Below, in pieces: positions 23,753 through 24,101 of a stretch of DNA of 24,101 nt. The stretch covers positions 1 to 24,101 of the forward strand of contig WRDV01000006.1 of assembly GCA_009779655.1 (NCBI GenBank), given 5' to 3'. The translations under genes were made by a program, and so were the position numbers. Position 1 is the first letter of the stretch, and every line of letters starts with the position of its first letter. The notes beneath the pieces are model-generated. The model did no database searches. It was not told the DNA's origin and was given only the letters and a program-made list of their open reading frames with translations. Source of the DNA: Dehalococcoidia bacterium (GTDB lineage: Bacteria > Chloroflexota > Dehalococcoidia > Dehalococcoidales > UBA1222).

Positions 23753-24025
23753 ATGAAAAAAATATCGCAAATGCGTCTGGGTGAAGTAATAGAGGCTTGC
23801 ACCATATCCTTTAGCGCTCAAAGCTACGAACTGTACGCCATACCTCCGCTGGGTACGCTCGTTAAAACATATGATGCCGAGAGTGCGCTTTATGCGGTAG
23901 TATACCAAGCTCTCACTGAGGGAATTGAGCCGGGGCGCAGGCCAATAGCGCGCGGTAAGGACGCCGCATCCGAGGAATCTGTTACAGCCCAACGTGCAGG
24001 CTGGCACATGGCTATACCACTTTAA
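23753..24025 (+). CDS. Short HAS-barrel (HerA N-terminal-like) protein
   Basis: A 90-residue protein matching the HAS barrel, the beta-barrel found at the start of HerA-type ATPases and in small proteins beside NurA. Visible are LGEVIEACTISFSAQSYELY, IPPLGTLVKTYD, LYAVVYQAL and EGIEPGRRPIARGKDAASEE. Family members normally continue from this point (a YxxNPQLxxLL-type helix); here the sequence changes to SVTAQRAGWHMAIPL and stops. It may be truncated by a frameshift near 23985 or be a naturally short partner protein. No HerA ATPase follows within the window. AGAGG lies before the ATG. Confidence 0.65.
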   Translation: MKKISQMRLGEVIEACTISFSAQSYELYAIPPLGTLVKTYDAESALYAVVYQALTEGIEPGRRPIARGKDAASEESVTAQRAGWHMAIPL

Positions 24026-24034
24026 AATTCTATG

Positions 24035-24063
24035 TTGATTCTTTGTGCTAACTATGGTATAAT
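24035..24063 (+). promoter_or_regulatory. Near-consensus sigma-70-type promoter
   Basis: TTGATT (24035-24040), exactly 17 bp, then TATAAT (24058-24063) with TGG before it (extended -10). It is the best promoter in the window. Transcription should start near 24070-24072. It lies right after the HAS-barrel stop. Confidence 0.85.
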
Positions 24064-24069
24064 ATAGTG

Positions 24070-24101
24070 TTGACTAGGCGGGCAGGTAGCGACTGCTTGT
24101 A
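24070..24101 (+). ncRNA. rnpB: Start of a probable stable RNA, possibly RNase P RNA (cut by window end)
   Basis: No start codon or Shine-Dalgarno follows the strong promoter. The sequence GGCGGGCAGGTAGCGACTGC resembles, by eye, the 5' P1-P2 region of bacterial RNase P RNA (compare the B. subtilis type GGGTAATCGCTGC). Only about 30 nt are visible, so this is a weak identification; other structured RNAs or a leader are possible. Confidence 0.3.

Overview
The window looks like a chromosomal segment of a Chloroflexota bacterium, most likely class Dehalococcoidia. This is inferred from gene content, not from a phylogeny. The evidence is a class II (B12-dependent) ribonucleotide reductase paired with NrdR, a NurA-type nuclease gene followed by a HAS-barrel (HerA-type) gene, and a very short division cluster (mraZ-rsmH-ftsA-ftsZ) with none of the murein genes that normally sit between rsmH and ftsA. 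Dehalococcoidia are known to lack a peptidoglycan wall.

Layout. 1-376: 3' end of a GatB/YqeY-family gene (+). 434-6070: leftward genes for a radical SAM protein, a NYN-domain protein, NrdJ and NrdR. The nrdR-nrdJ pair is preceded by a promoter (TTGACA-17-TACTCT, extended -10). Two NrdR-box-like sites 32 bp apart lie there, one exactly filling the -35/-10 spacer. 6126-9400: a patchwork accessory region holding a PTPS/QueD-like protein without the catalytic Cys, a tiny membrane-anchored Cys/His-rich protein, a 44-codon ORF resembling the start of PriA, a GNAT acetyltransferase, and a three-domain fusion DUF3781-GNAT-DUF3788 whose parts normally occur as separate small proteins. 9404-10180: trmD (-). 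10376-14483: promoter, three 10-bp MraZ operator repeats, mraZ, rsmH, ftsA, ftsZ and a strong 20-bp-stem terminator. 14525-16497: promoter and a beta-propeller lipoprotein. 16671-19638: rplS (with an acidic tail) and priA. 19674-20964: a Fic protein gene bracketed by two 61-bp direct repeats that are copies of the 5' end of the following gene, cca. 20923-22449: CCA-adding-type nucleotidyltransferase with HD domain. 22511-24025: NurA-domain nuclease and a short HAS-barrel protein. 24035-24101: a near-consensus promoter with no ORF after it, probably the start of a stable RNA that runs off the window.

How it works together. Most genes are housekeeping: dNTP supply and its repressor, tRNA modification and maturation, replication restart, division and ribosome. 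The regulatory logic that can be read directly is NrdR autoregulation with nrdJ, and MraZ autoregulation of mraZ-rsmH-ftsA-ftsZ. The parts most worth a second look are the accessory patch at 6.4-9.3 kb and the fic insertion with its duplicated cca start. I found no CRISPR array, no transposase and no recognisable tRNA or rRNA gene.
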